DNA of 25,322 bases from a virus. The notes below the pieces were generated by a model. That model did not search any database and was not told where the DNA came from. It was given only the letters and a program-made list of their open reading frames with translations. Made by a program: the position numbers and the translations under genes. Numbering within the stretch: position 1 is the stretch's first letter; each line of letters starts with the position of its first letter. Of this stretch, positions 6,707 through 14,224 are shown in pieces. The stretch is taken from positions 1 to 25,322 of IMG/VR virus record IMGVR_UViG_3300027793_000267, one strand, 5' to 3'.

Positions 6707-6890
6707 AAATGTCTTTGATTTTAATTCGTTCTTTTTCTATCGTGTCAATTCGTGCCTTCAATACGACAACCGTATCTGATGAGGTGGTTACAATTTGTAA
6801 CCGATTGGAACTGCATGAATTTTTCCCAATAATCCATGCAACAATCAACCCAATTGCAAATGCAATCCATTTAATAAATTGCTCCTTCAT
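6594..6890 (-). CDS. Inner-membrane spanin-like (Rz-type) protein
   Basis: 98 residues. Residues 6-22 form one N-terminal membrane helix (IKWIAFAIGLIVAWIIG), followed by a mostly helical extramembrane part containing 'ARIDTIEKERIKIKDIYEKQIDTIYLYDS'. This matches the general plan of an i-spanin: N-in anchor plus periplasmic coiled coil. It overlaps the metallophosphoesterase gene upstream by 20 bases and the next spanin-like gene by 113 bases out of frame. Its place after holin and endolysin supports a lysis role. There is no sequence motif that proves the function. Confidence 0.6.
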   Translation of the reverse strand: MKEQFIKWIAFAIGLIVAWIIGKNSCSSNRLQIVTTSSDTVVVLKARIDTIEKERIKIKDIYEKQIDTIYLYDSIAIDSAYTKAIQRLLQSERAGFFK

Positions 6891-7863
6891 GTATTCGATA
6901 ATTTTTAACGTGAAATGCTTTATTCAATCCGCGCGTAATTATCGCGAATCCGTGATTGTATTTGGAGTAAGGATTGTAATCAGGTGAAAGTTCAGATAAA
7001 CACCCCACCCCCCAACACGTTATTACCTTTCCATTGACATCGCGCTCGGTGTGTTCAGCAGTTTGATGATGATGGCCGCACATTGCATTCGCTTTCGTCT
7101 TGAGAAACAACCCACGCGCCACGTTAACGCTCGGTAAAAATTGTTTTCCAAATTCGTGGCCGTGAAATATCGATAGGCCGCCAATGTTTAATTTGCTTTT
7201 GCCATCGAGCCATTTGATGTTATGCTTATCGCAGTGCGTTAGTGTTGGAAAATCAAAGGCATCAATGTCGAATAGCTCTGGAGCTTTCACTCTCATATAT
7301 CGCCAGTATCGTTCCTCGTGGTTGCCTTCTTTGTAAACGATTTCAGCGTTTGGAAATTGCCCTCTCAACTCGTGTAAAAATGTACGCATTGCATACAATT
7401 CATCTTTGAACTTTCTCTTCTTTGGATCTTTGACAAAGTCGCTTATCATATGACAATCGAGAGCATCACCATTCAACACAACCGTATCAACTCCTTCATC
7501 GATTCCTGTTTGGATTGCTACGGATAGCGCGTCAATATCGTGGTATGGTATGTGAATGTCAGATAAGATTAAAACTTTTTGCCCTTTAATATCAAAGTGT
7601 TTACGACCTTTCGCATATGACTTCGGAAGGTTGAATGGGTTGCGTGGGCGATGTTCAGTAATGACCAGTGTTTTGTCTTTTGGAGTTCTACCATCTTTGC
7701 CCTCGATTCTACGCAGTGTATCACGAGCATCTTCAACCCCTAAAAAAGTTTCGAAATGTTCTTTGCTTAATTTCTTCGCCAGTGTTAGCGTTGGTGTGTT
7801 TGGGAATCTCGTTCTTAACTCTCTTGCGAGTTTTGTTTTGTCTGATTCTTTGCGTCCTTTCAT
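6871..7863 (-). CDS. Calcineurin-like metallophosphoesterase
   Basis: 330 residues. All the metal-site motifs are present: 'SDIHIP' at 101-106, 'NGDALD' at 131-136, 'GNHEER' at 180-185, 'HGHEF' at 234-238 and 'GHHH' at 263-266. Residues 1-90 form a separate basic N-terminal region (KTKLARELRTRFPNTPTLTLAKKL) that looks like a small helical, possibly DNA-binding domain. The enzyme should hydrolyse phosphomono- or diester bonds with two metal ions; the substrate (nucleic acid end, cyclic nucleotide, protein) cannot be read from the sequence. It lies between endolysin and spanin-like genes, 4 bases after the endolysin stop, an odd place for a nucleic-acid enzyme. Confidence 0.9.
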   Translation of the reverse strand: MKGRKESDKTKLARELRTRFPNTPTLTLAKKLSKEHFETFLGVEDARDTLRRIEGKDGRTPKDKTLVITEHRPRNPFNLPKSYAKGRKHFDIKGQKVLILSDIHIPYHDIDALSVAIQTGIDEGVDTVVLNGDALDCHMISDFVKDPKKRKFKDELYAMRTFLHELRGQFPNAEIVYKEGNHEERYWRYMRVKAPELFDIDAFDFPTLTHCDKHNIKWLDGKSKLNIGGLSIFHGHEFGKQFLPSVNVARGLFLKTKANAMCGHHHQTAEHTERDVNGKVITCWGVGCLSELSPDYNPYSKYNHGFAIITRGLNKAFHVKNYRIHEGAIY

Positions 7864-7867
7864 ATAG

Positions 7868-8329
7868 TTAGTAAGGTTTGTAAATAGTTTTTCCTTCGCT
7901 CTTAATCGCTCGTAAAATTTGTTTTCTATTTACTCCCTTGTTGTAACTAACGTGAACCCAATCAGGCGCATTCTCTGTTCCAAACTCCCAAATGAGTTGG
8001 TCAAATATACAATTATTTTTTATGAATTCGAATATGTCTTTATTGCATACACCACCCAATAAATCGCCATCGATATCGATTGCCTTTCCTTCTAAATGTT
8101 GCGATGATTTACTACCGCCAATTCGCTTGTTCAATTCAGGACTTCTGAAACCGCTTGTAATTCCGATTGGCTTTCCAAAGTGTTCGCGAACTTTATCGAA
8201 AACTTCCGTACAAACTAATTTTAGATTCGCAACTTGTTCAGCGTTTGGGATGTTTTGAATTTGCAACACGCTCGCCATATTGCTTTTAATCACTTCTTGC
8301 AGTGTGGTGTATTTACTTAGTTTGCTCAT
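7868..8329 (-). CDS. Endolysin, peptidase M15 family (D,D-carboxypeptidase/L,D-endopeptidase type)
   Basis: 153 residues. It cuts peptidoglycan cross-bridges at the end of infection. The M15 zinc site is clear: 'ITSGFRSPELNKRIGGSKSSQH' with H78 at its end, then 'GKAIDID' with D85, and 'WVHVSY' with H126. The length and motif spacing fit the small Peptidase_M15_3 phage enzymes. There is no signal peptide, so release depends on the holin encoded just upstream, whose 3' end overlaps this gene by 17 bases. Confidence 0.93.
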   Translation of the reverse strand: MSKLSKYTTLQEVIKSNMASVLQIQNIPNAEQVANLKLVCTEVFDKVREHFGKPIGITSGFRSPELNKRIGGSKSSQHLEGKAIDIDGDLLGGVCNKDIFEFIKNNCIFDQLIWEFGTENAPDWVHVSYNKGVNRKQILRAIKSEGKTIYKPY

Positions 8330-8741
8330 CCTTCATTATCTCGTTTATGTCCTCGTTTTTCCTTCCGACTAATGCCTTAATCTTACCCCACAAATCTTTT
8401 CCTGTAACCGATTCAATAGATTCAACAATCGATTTAAATTCGATTACTGCGATAACCGTTGCAATCAATTTCGTGATCGGTATTAACTGCTCGATTATAT
8501 ACGTTTCAATTAAAAATCCACTCACAATCGCAAGTTGATACAACAGCATTTTTGTAACGCTGTCGCTCATTCTTCTTGAACGGATTTTAATACCCAGCTT
8601 TACCGCTTTCCAAATGCCAACAACCATATCTGCTCCAACTAAAAAACCAATGGTAATCATTAGTTCTTTGATTGGCAGAAAAATCGTTACCAACGCGAGT
8701 AACCAATATTTTGTTTTCAAAAACAATAACTCCTTCATCAT
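8313..8741 (-). CDS. Phage holin (toxin-secretion/lysis holin-like)
   Basis: 142 residues with about three hydrophobic segments (13-38, 66-84 and 87-103). The pattern 'GADMVVGIWKAVKLGIKIRSRRMSDSVTKMLLYQ' followed by 'IATVIAVIEFKSIVESIESVTG' resembles the phage holin family that includes TIGR01593-type holins (GxxDxxxGxxxAxK, SxxxxxGxxxK, ExxSIxEN). It would form holes in the inner membrane to release the M15 endolysin. The start is taken at the first of two adjacent ATGs (ATGATG), which overlaps the stop of the tiny upstream ORF. The charged C-terminus is typical. Confidence 0.85.
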   Translation of the reverse strand: MMKELLFLKTKYWLLALVTIFLPIKELMITIGFLVGADMVVGIWKAVKLGIKIRSRRMSDSVTKMLLYQLAIVSGFLIETYIIEQLIPITKLIATVIAVIEFKSIVESIESVTGKDLWGKIKALVGRKNEDINEIMKDEQTK

Positions 8742-8842
8742 TTCTTTGTCTCGTATTGTTTCTTCAAATATTGTTTAAGCAATTTCTCGTATTGCTTTTT
8801 GCGGTTTAATACGATGGTGGCAGGAAATCTTTTATTGTCCAT
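8738..8842 (-). CDS. Very small basic protein ORF between connector and holin
   Basis: A 34-codon ORF starting with ATG at 8842, overlapping the last 37 bases of the connector gene in another frame and ending at 8738 with a TGA inside the ATGATG of the holin start. The product begins MDNKRFPATIVLNRKKQYEK and continues as a Lys/Tyr/Gln-rich helix ending 'YETKK'. It fills the only gap in this part of the operon and is translationally coupled on both sides, the main support. No homologue is recognised; the overlap could also be chance. Confidence 0.45.
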   Translation of the reverse strand: MDNKRFPATIVLNRKKQYEKLLKQYLKKQYETKK

Positions 8843-9381
8843 TTTAATCGGTTATGTTTGTAACTATCACTAATTAAAAAACTACTCTTTCCGTACGGAT
8901 TACGATCAGGAGAAATGTCGTTGTTGGTGTTGGATGTGTATTCGGGAAACAACGTGCTATTGTAACAAAGATATTGCACCAAACGATTGGTATAATAACG
9001 TGCGTTATCACGCGCAGATTCCTTCAATGATTCCATTTCGCCTTTCGTTACTGGAGTTGTGTCCTCACTTTGTCGGCTTACAAGATTTCCATTGTCGTGC
9101 TTATATAAAAGCGATGGATATAACTCAACCATTGTCCACCACAATAACGCTTTCAGCACGTAATCATTCAATAATGTTTCGTAATCACCTGCCAAAGTTC
9201 CACCGCTAACATCGGATTTAATTTTGTTCATTAAATCAGTACCCAAATAATTCGTTATTTGCTTATCCTGCGCTAAATAAATAGCAGGTCTGATAATGTT
9301 TGGATCAACCGCGTCAGTGATTGCGGTGTACTTCTTTAAATAATCTTCAGTGATTAGTAATATTTCGGGTTGTATTGCCAT
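8806..9381 (-). CDS. Head-tail connector-like protein (DUF6712-like)
   Basis: 191 residues. It resembles a Bacteroidota phage family I know as DUF6712: 'LLITEDYLKKYTAI', 'IYLAQDKQITNYLGTDLMNKI', then 'LKALLWWTMVELYPSLLYK' and a C-terminus with 'PYGKSSF'. The helical N-terminal part and placement directly after the portal resemble head-completion/adaptor proteins that bind beneath the portal. That role is inferred from fold type and position. It starts 12 bases after the portal stop. Confidence 0.65.
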   Translation of the reverse strand: MAIQPEILLITEDYLKKYTAITDAVDPNIIRPAIYLAQDKQITNYLGTDLMNKIKSDVSGGTLAGDYETLLNDYVLKALLWWTMVELYPSLLYKHDNGNLVSRQSEDTTPVTKGEMESLKESARDNARYYTNRLVQYLCYNSTLFPEYTSNTNNDISPDRNPYGKSSFLISDSYKHNRLKWTIKDFLPPSY

Positions 9382-9392
9382 TTTATTCTATT

Positions 9393-11522
9393 TTATTTAA
9401 TTCCAAATCGAGGATTATCAGGTAAAAATCCATTGTAAGGCATATCAATTGGACGCGTTTCAACCAAGTAATTGTTGCGTACTTTGTAACCTGCTTTTTC
9501 AGCTAAACTCCACGCTTTTTTACGCACATTTGGGTTGTTTAAATCTAATCCAAAACCCTTCGCGCTAATGTATAATTCCTTTTTGAAGATATGGCCACAA
9601 TTACCCCCCCCTTTGAATAACCAAACCGAATAAGTATCAGCCCCATACGGTCCCCAACCTGGATTAACTGCCTTGTTGTTTAGTGCCATTATATCTTCTT
9701 TTCGGTATAACTTATCCGCGCTTATCATCTTGCGGCAAAATGGTCTTGAAGATGCAGTAATGCGACCACTATAACGATAACGCACATAATACGTTTTACC
9801 ATCAATGACTTTATCTTGTTCGCTCGTTGCGTTTGGTCGTGATGTGCCTGTGCTTACGGCTTGTTCAATTGGTGTAATATCAAAAATATGTGCGAGTGCT
9901 TCATTTTCGATATCATCATTTTCGTAATCCACATCGTAACTATCAATTAAAATCCAATCTTCATTTGGTTCTTCACCAAGTGCAATCAAATCTTCTGCGA
10001 TGTCATCTAAATTTACTTCCTCGCGTTCAATGATTCTCTTTGCCCAATCGCGACCTGCATCACCGCCCCATAACTGCCACGCGATACGACCTGCTGTTGG
10101 AAATCCTTCTTCGCCATCGTTCCATCCAGTTGCTTCTTTATCTACTTCGTGCCGTGCGAAATAAGAGTTCATTCGCTTCACGGTATCAAATGACAAATTA
10201 CGCTTATTGCTAATATCACGCGCTCTCGCTACACCTACTTCCGTGCCACCTCTACCAAATTCCTCTCGCCACTTTAAACCTAATTCAGCTTCTATTGCCA
10301 TTTCGTTTGTTGGCTCATAGCTTTCATCGACTTGAGAAATGCTTTCGTGTTCGCACTTAACTTTTTTTTTTTGCTCTATTTGAGTGGTGGGAGTAGTATT
10401 GGCAGGGGGTGAATAAATCAAATCGTTTTGCGTGATTTCAACCGTTGCATTTATTGCAACAACTGAAAACAAATATTCGATGCTGTCAGTAATCATTCGT
10501 TGAAATGGTTCAATTACTTGTTTGGTGAAAATCCACATCGCTTGTTTCATTTCATCAGTATTACTGCCTAATCCACCACCATCGCGAATACCAAATAATA
10601 AAGGACTTGTAACGCGGTGAGAAATCAATATTTGTTTGGTGCTTTCTTCACTTAAAAATTCATATTGCTTATCTGCATCCGAAATAGGAAATGAAGTGAA
10701 CTCTACACCCCTATCACGATCCTCATTGAAAAATGTAAGTACCTTTCCTGCATTCTCCGCTCCTTGTATGGCTTGTTGCAATTGGTTCTTAATCATTCGT
10801 TGTTCTTCTAACGATGGAATGCCATTGTTAAACGAAGTAATCAATGAAGGAAAAAAGCCGTTTAATATATTATTAACGTGATATTCGCTAATCTGACGTG
10901 TTAACTCGATGTAATTTACACCACCTATATAATCGGGTTTGGGATAATACTCACTTCCAGGTACAATCGAATGAACGAACATCACTTGCTTTGGATATTC
11001 ATCTTTGTAATCGGGGTTGAACATCGGAATATATGCAGGTGTGTTCTTCTTTTTTCTCGTGTCGTTCCAATCACGCGAGTAATAAATACCACTCACATCA
11101 TCATTATCATCGCTCACGCATAAGCGACAATTCTCGAATGGAAGATGATTGATTTGAGCAATGGTGCTTCTATCCATCGACCAAATAATTTCCCAATAAA
11201 AACCACCGTGCAGCTTCAAATCGAGCGCGGTTGTATGTCTTATCTTATCTAATTGTAATCGTGTGATTTCATTCGATGCTTCTGCGCTACTTGATACGAA
11301 TGATTGTCCTGCAATCATAAACGCAATCGAGTTTACAATGCTTCCGTGTACTGGCGATTCGTTGTATAGTTCGATGAGATATTGTGGAAAGGTATTGCCA
11401 TCACCAAACGACACAAATCCCTTCCTATCTTCAACCTCTATTGGTTGAATCTTCACGTACTTTGATAGTTCAACTTGCGTTGCTCCTATGCGTTGTTTTA
11501 TTTCGTCAACTATATTAGGCAT
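9393..11522 (-). CDS. Portal protein fused to two C-terminal accessory domains
   Basis: 709 residues. Residues 1-385 form a phage portal domain, with 'SPVHGSIVNSIAFMIAG', the long clip/stem region, 'ISHRVTSPLLFGIRDGGGLGS' and 'EMKQAMWIFTKQVIEPFQ'. It is the dodecameric DNA channel to which the terminase docks. A linker with QKKK (384-387) is encoded across an A11 run. Residues 412-500 carry a module 'GRGGTEVGVARARD...MNSYFARHEVDK...GGDAGRDWA' known from phage head-associated proteins. Residues 575-709 form a third module, 'YYVRYRYSG', 'SRPFCRKM', 'DTYSVWLFKGGGNCGH', also common in Bacteroidota phage virion proteins. Ordinary portals stop near 390-500 residues, so this is a fusion or a slippage-joined pair (see findings). 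The start overlaps the preceding stop by 8 bases (ATGCCTAA). Confidence 0.85.
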   Translation of the reverse strand: MPNIVDEIKQRIGATQVELSKYVKIQPIEVEDRKGFVSFGDGNTFPQYLIELYNESPVHGSIVNSIAFMIAGQSFVSSSAEASNEITRLQLDKIRHTTALDLKLHGGFYWEIIWSMDRSTIAQINHLPFENCRLCVSDDNDDVSGIYYSRDWNDTRKKKNTPAYIPMFNPDYKDEYPKQVMFVHSIVPGSEYYPKPDYIGGVNYIELTRQISEYHVNNILNGFFPSLITSFNNGIPSLEEQRMIKNQLQQAIQGAENAGKVLTFFNEDRDRGVEFTSFPISDADKQYEFLSEESTKQILISHRVTSPLLFGIRDGGGLGSNTDEMKQAMWIFTKQVIEPFQRMITDSIEYLFSVVAINATVEITQNDLIYSPPANTTPTTQIEQKKKVKCEHESISQVDESYEPTNEMAIEAELGLKWREEFGRGGTEVGVARARDISNKRNLSFDTVKRMNSYFARHEVDKEATGWNDGEEGFPTAGRIAWQLWGGDAGRDWAKRIIEREEVNLDDIAEDLIALGEEPNEDWILIDSYDVDYENDDIENEALAHIFDITPIEQAVSTGTSRPNATSEQDKVIDGKTYYVRYRYSGRITASSRPFCRKMISADKLYRKEDIMALNNKAVNPGWGPYGADTYSVWLFKGGGNCGHIFKKELYISAKGFGLDLNNPNVRKKAWSLAEKAGYKVRNNYLVETRPIDMPYNGFLPDNPRFGIK

Positions 11523-11922
11523 TGTATTCGATATCAGATGGAATGGTTAGCGTTGGTTGGTCGTAGTAGTTAATGAGCGAAGAAAATTCAATAAATCCCC
11601 TTTCAATTTCACCGACCACCACAGCATCAGCAGGATCCAAGTTAGTATTTGAATTTTGACCGTAAACAATATAATTCCAACGGCCACCGTGATTGATGAG
11701 AATCGATGCATTAGTTGGATCATTGAAATTCGTACTAATGCCCAAAGTCGTAATCCTATCATTTTCGGTAATAATCGTTGGAATCACATATAACAATTCC
11801 GAAGTTAATTCATTTTGTAACACCAACAAATAATCAGTGTAGGTTGTTGAAAAAAGTAAACTCCCCTGCTTAAGTGATAGCAGGAGAGTTTGAGATGCGG
11901 TATTTGATTGCAGGTAATTCAC
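11515..11922 (-). CDS. Small virion structural protein
   Basis: 135 residues, rich in beta-strand-type sequence. The pattern 'NYLQSNTASQTLLLSL', 'YLLVLQNE', 'GRWNYIVYGQNSNTNLDPADAVVVGEIERGF' recurs, in my experience, in Bacteroidota phage structural regions near tail genes. The fold looks immunoglobulin- or beta-sandwich-like. It stands between the tail-tube-like protein and the portal and is coupled to the portal by an 8-base overlap. A tail or head-tail joining role is likely; the exact role is unknown. Confidence 0.6.
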   Translation of the reverse strand: MNYLQSNTASQTLLLSLKQGSLLFSTTYTDYLLVLQNELTSELLYVIPTIITENDRITTLGISTNFNDPTNASILINHGGRWNYIVYGQNSNTNLDPADAVVVGEIERGFIEFSSLINYYDQPTLTIPSDIEYNA

Positions 11923-11934
11923 GCTGCAAATTTA

Positions 11935-12471
11935 TTAAACAAGTGGTGCGGTATCAATTGAGAAATCAGATGCAAATACACCATCCTCAATTCGATATGC
12001 TTTGTTCTTGGAGTCCGAAGTGAATGTAATGGTGTAACCATTCATATCACCTTTGGCTGTTCCAGTCATTGTAGACGCTGCGGTTACTTCTGCTCCATCC
12101 TCATAACCAACCACCCAATAATTGTCGTTGTTATCTAACACAATCACAAATAAACGATTTTTAGCAATTAACTCTAATTGCTTTCTGCGTTGATAACTTA
12201 ATTTGTGGAATGATGCGGTAACGGTTTGTGTGTAGAAAATCGTGCCATTCTCAACGCTGGATGCTACTTCTTCAGTGAAGCTACCCGTTGATTTTGGTAA
12301 GATGAACTCAAATACTTTTGAAGTAGATGCAGATGCACTTACTTCTTGAGTAGTGCCATCAATAGTCAATTGACCTGCGAATAGATCGTGAGCATTCAAA
12401 TAAATCTTTTTAATGCCACCAATCCCATCTTTACACTGTAAACCGAATCCAGTCCCTATTGTACAACTCAT
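11935..12471 (-). CDS. Tail-tube-like virion protein
   Basis: 178 residues, almost entirely beta-rich. 'CKDGIGGIKKIYL' lies near the N-terminus, a central 'ASFHKLSYQRRKQLELIAKNRLFVIVLDNNDNYWVVG' in the middle and 'GTAKGDMNGYTITFTS' near the C-terminus. This resembles a Bacteroidota phage protein that usually follows the major capsid gene and that I take to be the major tail (tube) protein. It lies directly downstream of the major capsid gene, separated by a 69-base gap with a stem-loop. Alternative: a capsid decoration or head-tail joining protein. Confidence 0.55.
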   Translation of the reverse strand: MSCTIGTGFGLQCKDGIGGIKKIYLNAHDLFAGQLTIDGTTQEVSASASTSKVFEFILPKSTGSFTEEVASSVENGTIFYTQTVTASFHKLSYQRRKQLELIAKNRLFVIVLDNNDNYWVVGYEDGAEVTAASTMTGTAKGDMNGYTITFTSDSKNKAYRIEDGVFASDFSIDTAPLV

Positions 12472-12500
12472 TGTTTTATATGGTTTTTTTAATAAATAGG

Positions 12501-12520
12501 GGAGCAGTCGTAACCACTCC
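12501..12520 (-). promoter_or_regulatory. Stem-loop after the major capsid gene (possible attenuator)
   Basis: On the minus strand GGAGTGGT-TACG-ACTGCTCC folds into an 8-bp stem with two G-U wobbles and a UACG tetraloop of the very stable UNCG class. Read on the plus strand the same bases give two mismatches, so the structure fits the minus transcript. No clean T-run follows (CCTATTTATT), so full termination is doubtful; it may set the capsid-to-tail-protein ratio or protect the mRNA 3' end. Confidence 0.45.
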
Positions 12521-12540
12521 TTTTTTATATGTGGTTAATA

Positions 12541-13458
12541 TTAGTTATGTCCGATTACGCAGTCAGTCAATATACCAACTTGCACACCTGTACGGAATCT
12601 CATTGCCATACGAACGTTATCAGAAGCATCAGTCAAAGACATATCAACTACTTTCACTTCAGCGAAATCAGAGTTAGCATCAACACCAACAAACAAGTTA
12701 GATGGTTGAGCGGCTATGATTGTTCCTGTGCTTATACCGGGACAAACATAAATGTCATATCCATTGAATTGCAAGTTAAACTCATCCGCAGCTTGATACA
12801 TTTGCATATAACCCAAAGCTGTAATCGCTTGACGATAGTATTGAGCAGTTGCACGATTCACATACAATTTAGTATCAGGACTTCCAATCAAAGCGGCAGG
12901 AAGTGCATTGATAACTGCATTCATATTTGCGATAACAGTTGATGCATCCAAAGTAGCTGCCCAAGTTTGATCAGCAGAACCACTTAAACCAGCTTTCAAT
13001 TTCTTTTCGAATCCATCAAATGAAGTGTAAGTTCCTGCGGTATCACCTTGCCAAATTGTGTATTCAATAGTTTCACCAACTTTAGCGGCAGCGTAACCAA
13101 TCAAAAAGTCAACAAAATTTGAAGGAACTACATCGTTAATAAATCCACGTCCAGTTTGAGCAGCTTCCCAATCTTGAGCAAATTCTTTTTTACACAATTC
13201 AAGGTTAGTCATTAAATCAGTAACAGTTAACACGCTTTCGGTTAATGTCAATGAACCTTGTTGAGTAAAATCACAAGCGGCAGCTTGTACCAATGAAGCT
13301 GAATTAGCCAACTTCTTTAATACTGCTTTATATTTTACACCCTCTTTAAGAGTAACATATCCTTTCGCTAATGTATCTCCTGATAAAATAGCAGCGTTGA
13401 TATATGGTAACGCTAACTCACCTGCGTAGGTGCTTGTAATGGTTAATGAATCAGCCAT
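12541..13458 (-). CDS. Major capsid protein
   Basis: 305 residues, a normal size for an HK97-fold capsid protein after removal of a separate scaffold. The sequence is Ala/Thr-rich, with a helix 'NLELCKKEFAQDWEAAQTGRGF', then 'VDFLIGYAAAKVGETIEYTIWQGD', 'VIANMNAVINALPAALIGSPDTKLYVN' (A-domain type), 'GYDIYVCPGI' and 'NLFVGVDANSDFAEVKVVDMS', a pattern usual in HK97-type shells. It lies immediately downstream of a scaffold-like gene, and the protease gene lies before that. The start has the A-rich leader AATAAAAAAAAGAA, suggesting high expression. Confidence 0.85.
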   Translation of the reverse strand: MADSLTITSTYAGELALPYINAAILSGDTLAKGYVTLKEGVKYKAVLKKLANSASLVQAAACDFTQQGSLTLTESVLTVTDLMTNLELCKKEFAQDWEAAQTGRGFINDVVPSNFVDFLIGYAAAKVGETIEYTIWQGDTAGTYTSFDGFEKKLKAGLSGSADQTWAATLDASTVIANMNAVINALPAALIGSPDTKLYVNRATAQYYRQAITALGYMQMYQAADEFNLQFNGYDIYVCPGISTGTIIAAQPSNLFVGVDANSDFAEVKVVDMSLTDASDNVRMAMRFRTGVQVGILTDCVIGHN

Positions 13459-13475
13459 TTCTTTTTTTTATTTAA

Positions 13476-14057
13476 TTATTTATATTTATTTATTATCGAA
13501 AAAATTCTATTTTTAGAATCCATCTTTGACAAGTTGATTGGAGCAGATGCAGCAGGAGCATTCACTTTCTTCACGCTCTCCGTTGCAGGTTGTTTGCTCA
13601 TCTTTTCTACTTGTGCAGATAGTTGCGCTTTCTCGCTATTCAACGCATTTATGCGGCTTTCGAATTGCTCAATTAACGCGTTAATAGTGGACTCAAATTC
13701 CTCTTTTGAAACACCATCAAAAGCGGCTTGTTCTTCTTTGGCCACTTCTTCGGATTCCATTTCGGGTTCTAAAATTTCAGTTACAACACCACCAACGGTT
13801 ACGATGTACTTGCCTTCGGCAGTTTCGTGTTTACCATCGGGTGCAGGAACTTCATTACCTTCGGCGTCCTTAACGAACAACGGACTACCAACGGCAATCA
13901 TTTCATCGGGTGAAGTTACTTCAACACCATCTTTAAGAATTGCAACTGCAAAACGTACTGGAGTAGCCGCTTCGATTTCGCCTTCAGCACTTAATTTAAT
14001 GCCAAATGACTTCAAACGATCTGCGTACTTACTCACGATTTCATTTACTTTATTCAT
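13476..14057 (-). CDS. Capsid scaffolding-like protein
   Basis: 193 residues from the ATG at 14057 (MNKVNEIVSKYADRL). An earlier in-frame ATG at 14090 would add 11 residues but has no A-rich leader, and the second start follows TAATTTTAACA. An acidic N-terminal domain ('LSAEGEIEAATPVRFAVAILKDGVEV') is followed by a Glu-rich linker, a coiled coil at about 115-150 ('EFESTINALIEQFESRINALNSEKAQLSAQVEKM') and a basic C-terminus 'NRIFSIINKYK', the layout of scaffolding proteins that bind capsid through a C-terminal helix. It directly precedes the major capsid gene and is first in its transcription unit, after the terminator at 14156-14184. Confidence 0.75.
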   Translation of the reverse strand: MNKVNEIVSKYADRLKSFGIKLSAEGEIEAATPVRFAVAILKDGVEVTSPDEMIAVGSPLFVKDAEGNEVPAPDGKHETAEGKYIVTVGGVVTEILEPEMESEEVAKEEQAAFDGVSKEEFESTINALIEQFESRINALNSEKAQLSAQVEKMSKQPATESVKKVNAPAASAPINLSKMDSKNRIFSIINKYK

Positions 14058-14155
14058 TGTTAAAATTATTTTCTCGTATATATGTAGCATTCAACCTATT
14101 TTTGTTTTGTAGTTTGATCGTTTAGTTTTTGTTTTAGTTTAATTTCCTTTGTACG

Positions 14156-14184
14156 AAAAACCCCCTAAACGTAGGGGGCTTTTT
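14156..14184. terminator. Bidirectional rho-independent terminator between protease and scaffold genes
   Basis: A 7-bp perfect stem CCCCCTA/TAGGGGG with loop AACG (14168-14171). On the minus strand it is followed by five T (A-run 14156-14160), ending the tail-protease transcript; on the plus strand by CTTTTT. It lies in the longest gene-free stretch of the window (14058-14252). The stretch holds nothing else I can identify apart from the 3' part of the 12-bp repeat array and AT-rich leader DNA for the scaffold gene. Confidence 0.85.
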
Positions 14185-14224
14185 GTTTTATAATACTTGG
14201 TGGATAGTTAATGGGTACTTGGTT

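Noticed and set aside
6709-6987. A plus-strand frame of 92 codons opposite spanin-like and phosphoesterase genes
   Set aside because: It lies downstream of the plus-strand terminator, has no promoter or A-rich leader, and is antisense to two overlapping minus-strand genes.
7556-7871. Two overlapping plus-strand frames (103 and 67 codons) opposite the metallophosphoesterase
   Set aside because: Both lie antisense to a gene with intact catalytic motifs; their hydrophobic products are antisense artefacts.
9604-9611. C8 run (G8 on the minus strand) in the accessory domain of the portal fusion as a frameshift site
   Set aside because: It encodes the conserved-looking Gly-Gly-Gly of 'FKGGGNCGH' and the frame continues with recognisable sequence on both sides; shifting would destroy the domain.
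12501-12526. Plus-strand terminator reading of the hairpin followed by T6
   Set aside because: On the plus strand the stem has two mismatches and no plus-strand gene lies upstream of it.
13534-14112. A plus-strand frame of 192 codons opposite the scaffold gene
   Set aside because: It is the reverse of a Glu/Ala-rich coiled-coil gene, giving a Ser/Thr/Ala-rich product with no motif; the minus-strand frame has the scaffold layout and an operon context.
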